Shown here: positions 1 through 5,363 of the stretch, piece after piece
How positions within the stretch are numbered: the stretch's first letter is position 1
Layout: each line of letters begins with the position of its first letter
NCBI GenBank assembly: GCA_020627605.1
Contig: JAHDGO010000130.1
Span: 1 to 6,060 of the forward strand
DNA length: 6,060 nucleotides
Direction: 5' to 3'
Origin: Yoonia sp.
GTDB lineage: Bacteria > Pseudomonadota > Alphaproteobacteria > Rhodobacterales > Rhodobacteraceae
Notes under the pieces: model-generated
Told to the model about the DNA's origin: nothing
The model's database searches: none
What the model saw: only the letters and a program-made list of their open reading frames with translations
Program-made: the position numbers and the translations under genes

Positions 1-96
1 GTGCTGCTCCATCCCCGGGGCGACGGCGCGCAGGGTGGGCTGCGGCTGGCTGCGCAATTCGTCGATTTCGGCCTGCTGTTCGGGGGTCATGGGCAT
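1..96 (-). CDS. N-terminal fragment of an unidentified protein (runs off left edge)
   Basis: A minus-strand reading frame starts at the ATG at 96-94 and stays open for 32 codons to the window edge. The start is supported by GGAG at 106-103 with a 6-base spacer; a second in-frame ATG at 90 would sit 12 bases from the same site. The visible peptide begins MPMTPEQQAEIDELRSQ and continues with Pro-rich, then hydrophobic residues. It is hydrophilic, with no signal peptide or membrane segment, so a cytoplasmic protein is likely. Too little is visible to name a family. A promoter-like TATAGT lies upstream at 137-132. The gene is divergent from the lipoprotein operon at 267. Confidence 0.6.
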   Translation of the reverse strand, partial: MPMTPEQQAEIDELRSQPQPTLRAVAPGMEQH

Positions 97-131
97 GGTT
101 TTCTCCGCTCTGCTCTCGCGTGACTCGCGGC

Positions 132-158
132 ACTATAGGAAAAGGGGGGCTGTGACAA
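132..158 (-). promoter_or_regulatory. Putative sigma-70-type promoter for the left-edge gene
   Basis: Read on the minus strand, TTGTCA (158-153, five of six matches to TTGACA) is followed after 15 bases by TATAGT (137-132, five of six matches to TATAAT). The 15-base spacer is shorter than the usual 16-18. The element would start a transcript about 30 bases upstream of the ATG at 96, which is a sensible leader length. This is a consensus match by eye only. Confidence 0.35.
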
Positions 159-200
159 AACCTCCATCCTTTGGCTTCCAATCGATAAAAGCCAGGGTTG

Positions 201-215
201 TGTCTTGACATGACA
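201..215 (+). promoter_or_regulatory. TTGACA -35-like box inside an imperfect palindrome, upstream of the lipoprotein-Slam operon
   Basis: TTGACA at 205-210 is a perfect -35 consensus. It lies within TGTCTTGACATGACA (201-215), where six of seven base pairs around the central A are symmetric (TGTC-TG / CA-GACA). No good -10 follows at 16-18 bases; TAAGAG at 225-230 is only 14 bases away. A repressor bound here would cover the -35, so the site could be an operator for the operon starting at 267. The regulator cannot be named. It does not resemble a classical Fur box or the Irr ICE motif. Confidence 0.3.
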
Positions 216-266
216 GGCACCGGCTAAGAGTTTGCCCCCAACTGGGTAGGCGACAGAGGACTTATC

Positions 267-1142
267 ATGAATAAATATTTGGCACTGACGATCGCGGGCG
301 CTTTTCTGGCAGCATGCTCCGGCCCAAGCGATGATGATGGCGGCTCCGGCACAGGCTCTGGTGGCGGGTCCACTGGCGGCACAGATGGCGGCGCAGCACC
401 GCTGGCATCCAGCGTGGTGGTCGGGGACGTGCAGGGCGCGTCTTACGATGGCGCAAGCGAAACACTGATCGTTCAGATCACAATGGACGGTAACAATGTC
501 ACCCAGAACTATGGCACAGGCGTGGCCGATGGTGACTACACCTACTACGAACAGCAGCTGACGACGACGGACCGCTTCTTCAGCGCCTTCGCCGCGACAT
601 CCACTGACGGCAGCGTCAGCGGGGTCGTTGTGTCCGACGGCGGGCAGTTCAACCGCTTCTTTGGCGGTGCGACGGCAAACCAGGCCAGCTACACCGCCCC
701 CGCGGGTGGCATCGTCAACTTTTCCGGTGAATATGTCGGCCTGCTGAACTTTGGCACGGCAGCCGGTGATGCGCCCGGTGAAAGCTCGACGCCAACCCAG
801 TCTTTCCAGGTCAATGGCAATGCGTATATCAAGGCCGACTTCTCTGATGGCTACGTCAACGGCAACATCTTTGACCGGACTTACGGCGCGGACGGCACCG
901 GAACGGCATTGCCGGAAATCGTTCTGGTTGATGCCACCATCAACGCCGATGGCAGCTTCTCGGGGCTTGCCGAACTTGGCGTTCTAGAGGAAGTCGGCAG
1001 CTTTGAAGGCGTGTTCGGTGGGTCTGGCGCAAGTGCCGTGGCCGGGACTGTGGCGCTTGAGGCCGGCTTCTCTGACGGTGCCATCCCCGGCGCCGTGGGC
1101 AACGAGCGTGAATTCGGCATCTTTGTGCTGGACAGCGAGTAA
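267..1142 (+). CDS. Outer-membrane lipoprotein with TbpB/fHbp-like beta-barrel (putative Slam-dependent surface lipoprotein)
   Basis: This is a 291-residue lipoprotein. The start is an ATG preceded by AGAGGA (255-260) at 6 bases. Residues 1-17 are a lipoprotein signal peptide with lipobox LAAC, so Cys17 would be lipidated; Ser18 at +2 does not give inner-membrane retention, so Lol transport to the outer membrane is expected. A flexible Gly/Ser/Asp linker (about 18-45) follows. The rest is predicted mostly beta: Gly- and aromatic-rich strands, including GGIVNFSGEYVGLLNF (147-162), ADFSDGYVNGNIFDR (190-204) and DGSFSGLAELG (229-239). It then has FEGVFGGSGASAVAG (246-260), which resembles the G-x-F-x-G-x-x-A-x-x-V-A-G signature of TbpB and factor-H-binding-protein barrels. 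Unlike two-lobed TbpB of 550-700 residues, only one barrel and a small N-terminal part fit here. The next gene encodes a Slam-like translocon, the known partner of such lipoproteins. The ligand is unknown; haem or an iron complex is possible but not shown. Confidence 0.8.
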   Translation: MNKYLALTIAGAFLAACSGPSDDDGGSGTGSGGGSTGGTDGGAAPLASSVVVGDVQGASYDGASETLIVQITMDGNNVTQNYGTGVADGDYTYYEQQLTTTDRFFSAFAATSTDGSVSGVVVSDGGQFNRFFGGATANQASYTAPAGGIVNFSGEYVGLLNFGTAAGDAPGESSTPTQSFQVNGNAYIKADFSDGYVNGNIFDRTYGADGTGTALPEIVLVDATINADGSFSGLAELGVLEEVGSFEGVFGGSGASAVAGTVALEAGFSDGAIPGAVGNEREFGIFVLDSE

Positions 1143-1169
1143 TCACTTGCAACCAAAGAGGGTCGTTTG

Positions 1170-2543
1170 ATGTATCGCCAATTGATCCTCGCTTCGGCGG
1201 CAGCGCTGTATTGCACTGCCGCCAGCGCACAAAATACGATCGACCTGCCCATCGGGCAGGCCCGGTCCATCATGGTGCAATCCGCACAGGGCGGTGACCC
1301 GGCCCTGGCCAAGGAAATTGCCGAAGCGATCCTGCAGCAAAACCCCGATGACCGCGATGCCCTGATTGTTCTGGCCGTGGCCGAACCGCGGCTTGGCAAC
1401 GCCGCGGCCGGACGGGCCGCAGGCGCGCGCGCATGGTGGCAATCGGACAGCGCGGCGCAGCGTTACGAGGCAGCGCGCCTGACGGCACTGGCCGCAAGCA
1501 ACGCGGGCGAGTTTACCCGCGCCAGCCTCTGGCTGCGTGTGGCCCTGATCGATGCCCCGAACGAGGCAGAGCGCGCGCGCACAATTGCCGACGGCCGCCT
1601 TGTCAATCAACGCAACCCGTGGTCGACGCAGTTGTCATTTTCGCTGGCGCCTTCAAACAACGTCAACGGCGGCGCAGAAGATGATGAGTTTTCAGCCCCC
1701 GGCAACCCGACCGGCACCCTGTCAGAGGACGCGCAAGCGCTGGCTGGCTGGCGGGCCAGTCTGGGCATCGCCACGCAGTATCGCATCCATCAAAGTGAAA
1801 GCAGCCGGACCAGTCTGGCCGTACAGGGCAACATTGGCCGCGTGCGTTTGACAGAGGATACATCGGTCCCTGACGAAGCTTTTGATACGTCATCCGCAAG
1901 AGTGTCGTTGCGCCATGACAGATTGCTCGCCAACGGGTCTGTGTCGGGCAGCGTCTCTTTTGGCCGCGTCAACTTCCGCGATCTGGATCTGGCGACCGAA
2001 ACGACCGAAGCGGATGGATATGACAGCCGACGCTTCACACTCGATTATCGTGTTCCGCTGTCAGAAAACGTGTCTTTGGGCCTCAGTTATGCGCGCGAAT
2101 TGCTCCTGTATGACGCAGACGGGATCGGAGAGATCAATCGCAACACCGTTGGAACCACCGTTACTTACACTCTGTCCTCCGGCAACCGGCTGAGCGCTGC
2201 GCTCAGCTGGACCGACAGCGACGGTGACAGTGTCAATTACACCTCCGAGGAACAGTCGGTCCGCTTGGGCTATGCATGGTCTGATCCGATTGGACCCATC
2301 AGCCTGTCTATTGGCGGGGGCATGCGCTGGGCAGAGTATCCTGACTACCGCATCCTGTTCCCCGTCGAAGGCGGCCGACAGGATGAAACAGTCTTTGTCG
2401 ACGCCAACATCGGGTTTCCGAATGTGTCATTTGCCGGGTTCACGCCCGGATTGCGCATTGATCTGTCGCAGACGGACAGCAACGTCGGACGCTTTGACCG
2501 GACCACAGCCACCGCAGGGTTTACCATCGCGTCACAATTCTGA
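1170..2543 (+). CDS. Slam-family outer-membrane translocon (surface lipoprotein assembly modulator, DUF560-type barrel)
   Basis: Slam proteins move lipoproteins across the outer membrane to the cell surface. The start is taken at ATG 1170, 7 bases after GAGGG (1158-1162); a TTG one codon earlier is less likely. The protein has 457 residues. Residues 1-20 are a Sec signal peptide ending ASA|Q. Residues about 25-150 are Ala-rich and helical, resembling two or three TPR-like repeats (ALAKEIAEAILQQNPDDRDA is typical). A junction SLAPSNNVNGG (158-168) resembles the start of the DUF560 barrel. Alternating, aromatic-flanked beta strands then run to the C-terminus, including GGRQDETVFVDANIGF (401-416), FAGFTPGLRIDLSQTDSNVG (421-440) and a terminal Phe (FTIASQF), the usual BAM insertion signal. 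The R-x-D-E-T, G-F-T-P and T-D-S-N motifs near the end are what I associate with Slam. Neisserial Slam is about 490 residues, so the periplasmic part is somewhat short. It lies 27 bases after a lipoprotein with a TbpB-like barrel, so they should be co-transcribed. Some other TPR-barrel porin is the alternative. Confidence 0.82.
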   Translation: MYRQLILASAAALYCTAASAQNTIDLPIGQARSIMVQSAQGGDPALAKEIAEAILQQNPDDRDALIVLAVAEPRLGNAAAGRAAGARAWWQSDSAAQRYEAARLTALAASNAGEFTRASLWLRVALIDAPNEAERARTIADGRLVNQRNPWSTQLSFSLAPSNNVNGGAEDDEFSAPGNPTGTLSEDAQALAGWRASLGIATQYRIHQSESSRTSLAVQGNIGRVRLTEDTSVPDEAFDTSSARVSLRHDRLLANGSVSGSVSFGRVNFRDLDLATETTEADGYDSRRFTLDYRVPLSENVSLGLSYARELLLYDADGIGEINRNTVGTTVTYTLSSGNRLSAALSWTDSDGDSVNYTSEEQSVRLGYAWSDPIGPISLSIGGGMRWAEYPDYRILFPVEGGRQDETVFVDANIGFPNVSFAGFTPGLRIDLSQTDSNVGRFDRTTATAGFTIASQF

Positions 2544-2669
2544 CGTGTGAGCTTGCCAAGCCGCCGATGCCGCCTGTCGTTGCTGTTTCGCGCGCTCTTC
2601 GCCCGTCAGATTGTCGCCGGGATCACGGAAATGCCGCAGTCTTTCCCCTTTATGCCCCAGATCAGAGCG
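2532..2669 (-). pseudogene. Possible remnant of a small minus-strand gene (45 open codons, no normal start)
   Basis: Between the Slam gene and the next membrane-protein gene, the minus strand has a stop-free frame from 2669 to a TGA at 2534-2532. It reads like a real small hydrophilic protein (GHKGERLRHFRDPGDNLTGE, then Lys/Gln/Ala-rich and ending HTSEL). It has no in-frame ATG, GTG or TTG. An ATG at 2673-2671 lies immediately upstream in another frame, and deleting one base (C) would join it to the peptide, so an inactivating frameshift is conceivable. Against this, third-position GC is not raised, no Shine-Dalgarno is visible, and 45 open codons can occur by chance at this GC content. The last bases overlap the Slam stop region. 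Confidence 0.2.
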
Positions 2670-2709
2670 TCATAGTGTTTACGAACGGTTCATTGTTTCC
2701 GGAGTCAGC

Positions 2710-3687
2710 ATGATCCTCTTGCGCGCCTTTCCTTTGTCCTTCGCCATTCTGTGGCGATTTGTGGTTGTGCTGCCCATTCTGATCATCGCCATGATGATGC
2801 TGGCCTTCATGGCGTTTCTCTTCATGCTTTTCTTTGCGCTGATTTCACCGCTCTTCACGATCATGATTGCCATTGCCTTCGGCGTTGGCACAACCGTCAT
2901 ACCTGTCATGGTGGGGATGCGTCTGGGCCTGCAATCCTACGAGGTGCGGCCGAAGAACACCTATCTGGGCGTCATGATCTACGCCATCGGCTATGGCCTG
3001 TTCGAGGCCGTCTGCGTGCTCGTTCTGGTCGCGCTGGGTGGGGTCCTTTATGTGATGGCCACGCCGCTGACCTATGAGGAACTGACGCAGATTGCGCTCA
3101 TGGGGGAAGAGGCGCTGTTGATGCAGCTGACCTCTGTCAGCCCCATCGTTGGCTACGGTATCCTGACCACCGTGACGCTTTTGATCTTCTCATTGCGGGC
3201 GGGATTGTTGGTGCCTTTTGCGGGCGCATCAATCGGCGCTGATCCAAATGGCCGCCACCATACGCCATTCTTTGCCTTTGGGCATGGGTTCATCGGTCTT
3301 CTGGCCTTGGTGATCCTCACCTATATCGGCTGGATCATGGTCGTACCGGCTGTGATGCTGGTGGGTATCGCCATTGGTTTTGACGATACGCTCGCCCTCA
3401 GTCTGGCCGAGGCAGAGCGTGGCATATCTGCTGACTGGACCAGCGTTCTGGGGCTGGAGGTTGGACTACTGCTCGTGCTGGCCTTGTTCCTGTACCTGTG
3501 GCTCTTCAGCTACGTCTGCGCCGGTGGCACCCTGCGTTACCGCGAGTTGCAGGTGGCCGTGGAAAACCGCCATCAGGAGTTTGCCAACAAGATGGAGCCT
3601 GAACTGAAGTCAGACGAGCCGCCCATGTCGAATGATATCGACATGCTTGATCTGGTGCGCAGCCGGATGCCCGGCAAACGCTACTAG
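2710..3687 (+). CDS. Polytopic inner-membrane protein of unknown function
   Basis: This 325-residue protein starts at ATG 2710, preceded by GGAG (2701-2704) at 5 bases. The frame is open further upstream to a TTG at 2611, but that extension is Arg/Ser/Cys-rich and has no ribosome site, so it is rejected. Strongly hydrophobic stretches at about 12-37, 39-68, 86-117, 146-170, 191-223 and 246-271 suggest six to eight membrane helices. A hydrophilic acidic tail (about 276-325, rich in Glu, Asp, Lys) is probably cytoplasmic. The first two hydrophobic blocks are unusually Met/Phe/Ile-rich. No catalytic motif, ATP site or transporter signature is seen, and I do not recognise the family. It stands alone: 166 bp after the Slam gene and convergent with the cold-shock gene. 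Confidence 0.8.
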   Translation: MILLRAFPLSFAILWRFVVVLPILIIAMMMLAFMAFLFMLFFALISPLFTIMIAIAFGVGTTVIPVMVGMRLGLQSYEVRPKNTYLGVMIYAIGYGLFEAVCVLVLVALGGVLYVMATPLTYEELTQIALMGEEALLMQLTSVSPIVGYGILTTVTLLIFSLRAGLLVPFAGASIGADPNGRHHTPFFAFGHGFIGLLALVILTYIGWIMVVPAVMLVGIAIGFDDTLALSLAEAERGISADWTSVLGLEVGLLLVLALFLYLWLFSYVCAGGTLRYRELQVAVENRHQEFANKMEPELKSDEPPMSNDIDMLDLVRSRMPGKRY

Positions 3688-3700
3688 ACCGCATTGCGGT
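3688..3700. terminator. Short hairpin between convergent genes, possible weak bidirectional terminator
   Basis: ACCGC-ATT-GCGGT forms a 5-bp GC-rich stem with a 3-base loop, starting right after the TAG of the membrane-protein gene and ending 10 bp before the 3' end of the cold-shock gene. There is no clear T run on either side, so it is at best a weak intrinsic terminator. Its position between convergent genes is the main support. Confidence 0.3.
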
Positions 3701-3710
3701 GCCCTTGTGC

Positions 3711-3920
3711 CTAGTCGGCCTTGGCGATGTTTCCGGCCATCTTGCGCCCGTCGCGTCCTTCAATCAGGTCGAATGTGACCTTCTGATCATCGGCCAGACC
3801 GGTCAGGCCCGACTGCTCAACAGCCGAGATATGCACAAAGATGTCTGAACCGCCTTCGTCGGGGGCGATAAACCCGTAGCCTTTGGTGGTATTGAACCAT
3901 TTCACAGTGCCGCTTGGCAT
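3711..3920 (-). CDS. cspA: Cold-shock domain protein (CspA family)
   Basis: This is a 69-residue single-domain cold-shock protein that binds single-stranded RNA and DNA in the cytoplasm and melts RNA secondary structure. The start MPSGTVKWFNTTKGYGFI matches the family opening. RNP1 is KGYGFI (13-18) and RNP2 is DIFVHI (26-31). Trp8, Phe9, Tyr15, Phe17, Phe28 and His30 are the expected nucleic-acid-stacking residues. Length matches the family (65-72). The start at 3920 is chosen because homologues begin here; GGGAG lies about 9 bases upstream, and the longer open frame upstream to 4115 is leader sequence. The leader contains an inverted-repeat element at 3972-3996, possibly regulatory. The paralogue identity (cspA or another csp) cannot be fixed from sequence alone. 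Confidence 0.95.
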   Translation of the reverse strand: MPSGTVKWFNTTKGYGFIAPDEGGSDIFVHISAVEQSGLTGLADDQKVTFDLIEGRDGRKMAGNIAKAD

Positions 3921-3971
3921 TGTTTCCGTCTCCCTTTCTCTCGCAGGTCTTGGATCCCGCGAGGGGACAGT

Positions 3972-3996
3972 CCTTAACCTTGATCTCTTTAAGGTT
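3972..3996 (-). promoter_or_regulatory. Alternative-hairpin element in the cold-shock gene leader
   Basis: Read as minus-strand RNA, this stretch can fold in two exclusive ways: AACCUU (3996-3991) pairs with AAGGUU (3981-3976), or CCUUAA (3994-3989) pairs with UUAAGG (3977-3972). Both are 6-bp stems over similar loops. It lies about 50 bases upstream of the cold-shock start codon, in the probable 5' leader. Such switching could serve as a temperature-sensitive or autoregulatory structure, as known for CspA mRNAs in general; here that is inference. As DNA the same repeat could instead be an operator between the divergent genes. Confidence 0.35.
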
Positions 3997-4074
3997 GGGT
4001 GTTTTATGCAAAAATCAAATGACAGATGGTCGCGGGCGCGTGGCTGGCGGTTATTTGCACAATGTGGAGGCAGA

Positions 4075-4404
4075 ATGCGCTTTTTCGGTCTAAAAACCTG
4101 CGATACGTGCCGCAAGGCGCTGAAATCTTTGGCAGCGGCAGGATATGCGCCAGATGTCGTGGACGTCCGCGCCGATGGGATGTCAGCCGCTGACCGCGCC
4201 GATATTCTGGCGCAGTTCGGCGATCAGGCGCTCAATCGCGCGTCGACAACATGGCGCGGTTTGTCCGATGCCGAAAAGCAAAGCGACCCCGCGGAGTTGC
4301 TTGCTGCCCACCCAACCCTCATGAAACGCCCTGTCATCCTGCACAACGGTGTGTGGACCATCGGGTGGAAAGCCGACGTGCAGGCCAAATATCTTGGCGA
4401 GTGA
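4075..4404 (+). CDS. Spx/YffB/ArsC-like thioredoxin-fold reductase
   Basis: This 109-residue protein starts at ATG 4075, with GGAGG (4066-4070) 4 bases before it. The frame is open to 3883, but the extra 64 residues have no family resemblance. It opens MRFFGLKTCDTCRKAL, the ArsC-like fold's first strand and active-site loop with a CxxC pair (Cys9, Cys12). A TTWR motif (58-61) and KRPVI (84-88, with the conserved Arg-Pro) match E. coli YffB and the Spx/MgsR group. Length is close to YffB (118 residues). YffB-type proteins are thought to be glutathione-linked thiol reductases. True arsenate reduction is doubtful, because no ars genes are near. The bacterial Spx regulators of Firmicutes share the CxxC but act on RNA polymerase, for which nothing here argues. 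It is divergent from the cold-shock gene and followed 44 bp later by a small membrane-protein gene, possibly co-transcribed. Confidence 0.85.
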   Translation: MRFFGLKTCDTCRKALKSLAAAGYAPDVVDVRADGMSAADRADILAQFGDQALNRASTTWRGLSDAEKQSDPAELLAAHPTLMKRPVILHNGVWTIGWKADVQAKYLGE

Positions 4405-4448
4405 TCATCCAATGCCTATGTGGGTTCTGAAGCAGTAAGGAGAGCGCG

Positions 4449-4817
4449 ATGCGAAACGCGGCCATGGTTTTGGGTTTGATTGCCGGTCTGATGGGCATTT
4501 TTGTCGGGTTGTTTGGCTACGGATACGCCGAAATCTCTGAACGGCATCAGGAGGTGGGCGAAATCTTCGGCCTGCTGGAGAACCCCGGTTTCATCAGATT
4601 TGCCAGCTTTATCGCCCCGCTTCTGGCTATTGCCGGTGGTGCAATGGCCAAGGCACGCGCACTTTGGGGCGGCATCCTGATGCTGCTTGGCGCGCTATGC
4701 TTTTACACGGCCTTCGGTTTCAACGTCGGCACGATGTTCCCGATTGGCTTTGCCGGGCTTGGTGGCCTGCTCGCCATTTCGGCGGGCAAGCCGGATGAGC
4801 CTAAGGCGCATTTCTGA
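4449..4817 (+). CDS. Small four-helix membrane protein of unknown function
   Basis: This 122-residue protein has ATG 4449 preceded by AAGGAG (4437-4442) at 6 bases, a strong ribosome site. Four hydrophobic segments are visible: about 4-27, 49-67, 72-91 and 93-112. Between the first and second is a charged loop (EISERHQEVGEIFGLLENPG, 28-47). The short C-terminal tail is hydrophilic. Helices are rich in Gly and Ala, as in small integral membrane proteins that pack tightly. I do not recognise a defined family or catalytic residue. It lies 44 bp after the thioredoxin-fold gene in the same direction, with no terminator seen between, so a two-gene unit is likely. Its last 17 bases overlap the 3' end of the convergent DoxX gene. 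Confidence 0.75.
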   Translation: MRNAAMVLGLIAGLMGIFVGLFGYGYAEISERHQEVGEIFGLLENPGFIRFASFIAPLLAIAGGAMAKARALWGGILMLLGALCFYTAFGFNVGTMFPIGFAGLGGLLAISAGKPDEPKAHF

Positions 4818-5349
4818 ACAGGCCACGGTCGACTGACAGCGCGCCAGCGCCCTTGAACACAAGGATCAGCAGGCACAGCACCCAGAAAGCGCGCTGATCA
4901 AGGATCGCCGCGTCAGAGATGCGGTCAAACCACGCGCCGACTGTCGCAGCATGTTCAATACCGCCATGGCCATAAAGGTCTGTCAGGGACTGCACGGTGA
5001 TAAAGCCGATCATGCCAACGGCGGCCAGACGGGTCAGCAGACCGATGACGATCAGAAGGGGCAGCACAAACTCTGCAATGGTCCCGGCGACGACAACCGC
5101 CCACTGAAAGATGTTCATCTGGCTGATGTCAAAACCAGCCGCCTCCATCGCCTTGGGCCAGATCTGCGCATAGCCACCGATCGAGGGTGAGAAGATGCCG
5201 AAAATCCCGTCGCCCAGCTTGGTCAGGCCAGAGTTCCAGTAGTAAAGCAGCAGAACAGCGGCAAAGACAAAGCGCGCCAGAAGCGGCAAGATCTGATCGC
5301 CGGCACGGTTCAGCGGGTGCGCCAGATGCGCCATGGGTGCGGTTGTCAT
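4801..5349 (-). CDS. DoxX-family membrane protein (GigD-like, bufferin/Hvf operon type)
   Basis: This 182-residue inner-membrane protein has a hydrophobic segment at about 21-39 followed by NSGLTKL (39-45), the typical DoxX signature of a Ser-Gly-x-x-Lys turn after the first helix. Further segments lie at about 82-104 (with AEFVLPLLIVIGLLTR, matching the conserved Glu and Gly-Leu-x-Thr-Arg) and 108-126. The last helix is at about 154-171 before a short basic tail. Four helices and the length fit the family. The start at 5349 has only AAGG (5363-5360) 10 bases upstream, across a C-rich spacer, overlapping the stop of the upstream gene. Translation may therefore be coupled to that gene, 14 bp away. 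In the Caulobacter gig-type and Hvf operons a DoxX gene follows the DUF2063 gene, as here. Its biochemical role there is unsettled; quinone- or thiol-linked redox has been proposed for DoxX proteins. Confidence 0.88.
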   Translation of the reverse strand: MTTAPMAHLAHPLNRAGDQILPLLARFVFAAVLLLYYWNSGLTKLGDGIFGIFSPSIGGYAQIWPKAMEAAGFDISQMNIFQWAVVVAGTIAEFVLPLLIVIGLLTRLAAVGMIGFITVQSLTDLYGHGGIEHAATVGAWFDRISDAAILDQRAFWVLCLLILVFKGAGALSVDRGLFRNAP

Positions 5350-5363
5350 GGGGGAGGGGCCTT

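Noticed and set aside
881..1399. 172-residue minus-strand open frame across the lipoprotein-Slam junction
   Set aside because: It lies antisense to two well-supported genes with signal peptides and ribosome sites; its composition is Ser/Ala/Arg-rich without recognisable domains.
2544..2600. Intrinsic terminator after the Slam gene
   Set aside because: No GC-rich stem followed by a T run was found.
2611..2709. Upstream extension of the polytopic membrane protein from a TTG
   Set aside because: No ribosome site at the TTG; the added residues are not hydrophobic or family-like, while ATG 2710 has GGAG at 5 bases.
4000..4020. AT-rich stretch with TATGCAAAAATCAAATGACA as a promoter
   Set aside because: It probably marks the cold-shock promoter region, but no -35/-10 pair with acceptable spacing could be found on either strand.
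3883..4074. 64-residue N-terminal extension of the thioredoxin-fold protein
   Set aside because: It overlaps the antisense cold-shock gene, has no family resemblance, and ATG 4075 has GGAGG just upstream.
3921..4115. 65-residue N-terminal extension of the cold-shock protein
   Set aside because: Cold-shock proteins start at the MPxGTVKWF position, and the extension is in the leader with the inverted repeats.
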